Shown piece after piece: positions 14,682 to 14,900 of a stretch of 14,900 nucleotides of DNA. The position numbers and the translations under genes were made by a program. Numbering within the stretch: the stretch's first letter is position 1; every line of letters begins with the position of its first letter. The stretch comes from Paludibacter sp. (lineage in GTDB: Bacteria > Bacteroidota > Bacteroidia > Bacteroidales > Paludibacteraceae), in contig JANJXE010000373.1 in NCBI GenBank assembly GCA_024709185.1, positions 1-14,900 of the forward strand, given 5' to 3'. The notes beneath the pieces were generated by a model that saw nothing but the letters and a program-made list of their open reading frames with translations, ran no database searches and had not been told where the DNA came from.

Positions 14682-14697
14682 TGTACCCGGCAGTATC

Positions 14698-14900
14698 TTA
14701 CAGCCATTTCCGGCGTTTAAAAAACCAGAGTACAGCCAGCGAAAACGTTACCATCAACGCGATGGAAAAAAGATAACCGTATTTCCAGTTGAGCTCGGGC
14801 ATATTGGTAAAGTTCATGCCATACATACTGGCTATCAGTGTGGGTGGCATGAAAATTACCGAAACCACGGTAAAAATCTTGATGATTTTATTCTGTTGAA
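14698..14900 (-). CDS. corA: CorA-family magnesium/divalent cation channel, C-terminal fragment
   Basis: The last 66 or so codons of a CorA-type channel, entering from the right edge. The frame reads [33 protein letters not shown] and then [31 protein letters not shown]. This is the family's two C-terminal transmembrane helices joined by the GMN signature that forms the ion-entry loop, ending in the usual positively charged tail. CorA forms a homopentamer in the inner membrane and takes up Mg2+, sometimes Co2+ or Ni2+. Only the C-terminal part is visible, so a ZntB-type transporter cannot be fully excluded. Confidence 0.93.
   Translation of the reverse strand, partial: QQNKIIKIFTVVSVIFMPPTLIASMYGMNFTNMPELNWKYGYLFSIALMVTFSLAVLWFFKRRKWL

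Overview
The window looks like a chromosomal segment of a member of the Bacteroidota, probably a Bacteroidales-type organism. The grounds are several starts preceded by the phylum's TAnnTTTG -7 promoter element (upstream of rpoN, the MBOAT gene, the Fur-like gene and the sialate O-acetylesterase gene), almost no Shine-Dalgarno sequences in front of genes, a TonB-dependent receptor with an N-terminal carboxypeptidase-regulatory-like domain, and small periplasm-facing lipoproteins of Bacteroidota type. Most of the left half is read from the minus strand and most of the right half from the plus strand.

Left part (1-4321, all minus). A run rpoN (sigma-54) -> PAP2-like membrane protein -> prfB (release factor 2, cut by the window edge) forms a tight cluster. 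prfB carries a textbook programmed +1 frameshift site. Upstream of it lies a 5'-nucleotidase split into two overlapping genes with the domain order inverted: the lipoprotein C-terminal (substrate-binding) domain is encoded first and the secreted metallophosphatase domain second.

Middle (4418-8180). A two-gene minus-strand operon encodes an AlgI-like MBOAT acyltransferase and an SGNH/AlgJ-like membrane-anchored partner, a likely cell-surface or exopolysaccharide O-acetylation pair. Divergent from it is a single plus-strand gene for a membrane-associated diiron-carboxylate protein whose motif order matches the alternative oxidase family.

About 900 bp without an intact gene (8181-9076) follow. 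This stretch holds an antisense remnant of a YhcG/DUF1016 PDDEXK-nuclease-family gene, a near-perfect 27-bp palindrome, a degenerate ACTTG-type short repeat, and then paired inverted repeats upstream of the next gene.

Right part (9077-14609, plus). A Fur/Zur-family regulator overlaps or abuts a TonB-dependent receptor gene, followed by two histidine-rich lipoproteins resembling DUF4625. The layout and the histidine-rich sequences suggest a self-regulated metal (probably zinc) acquisition locus; this is inference. A secreted sialate O-acetylesterase with its own promoter comes next and ends in a strong bidirectional terminator. It is shared with a convergent, edge-truncated CorA-type Mg2+/divalent cation channel gene.
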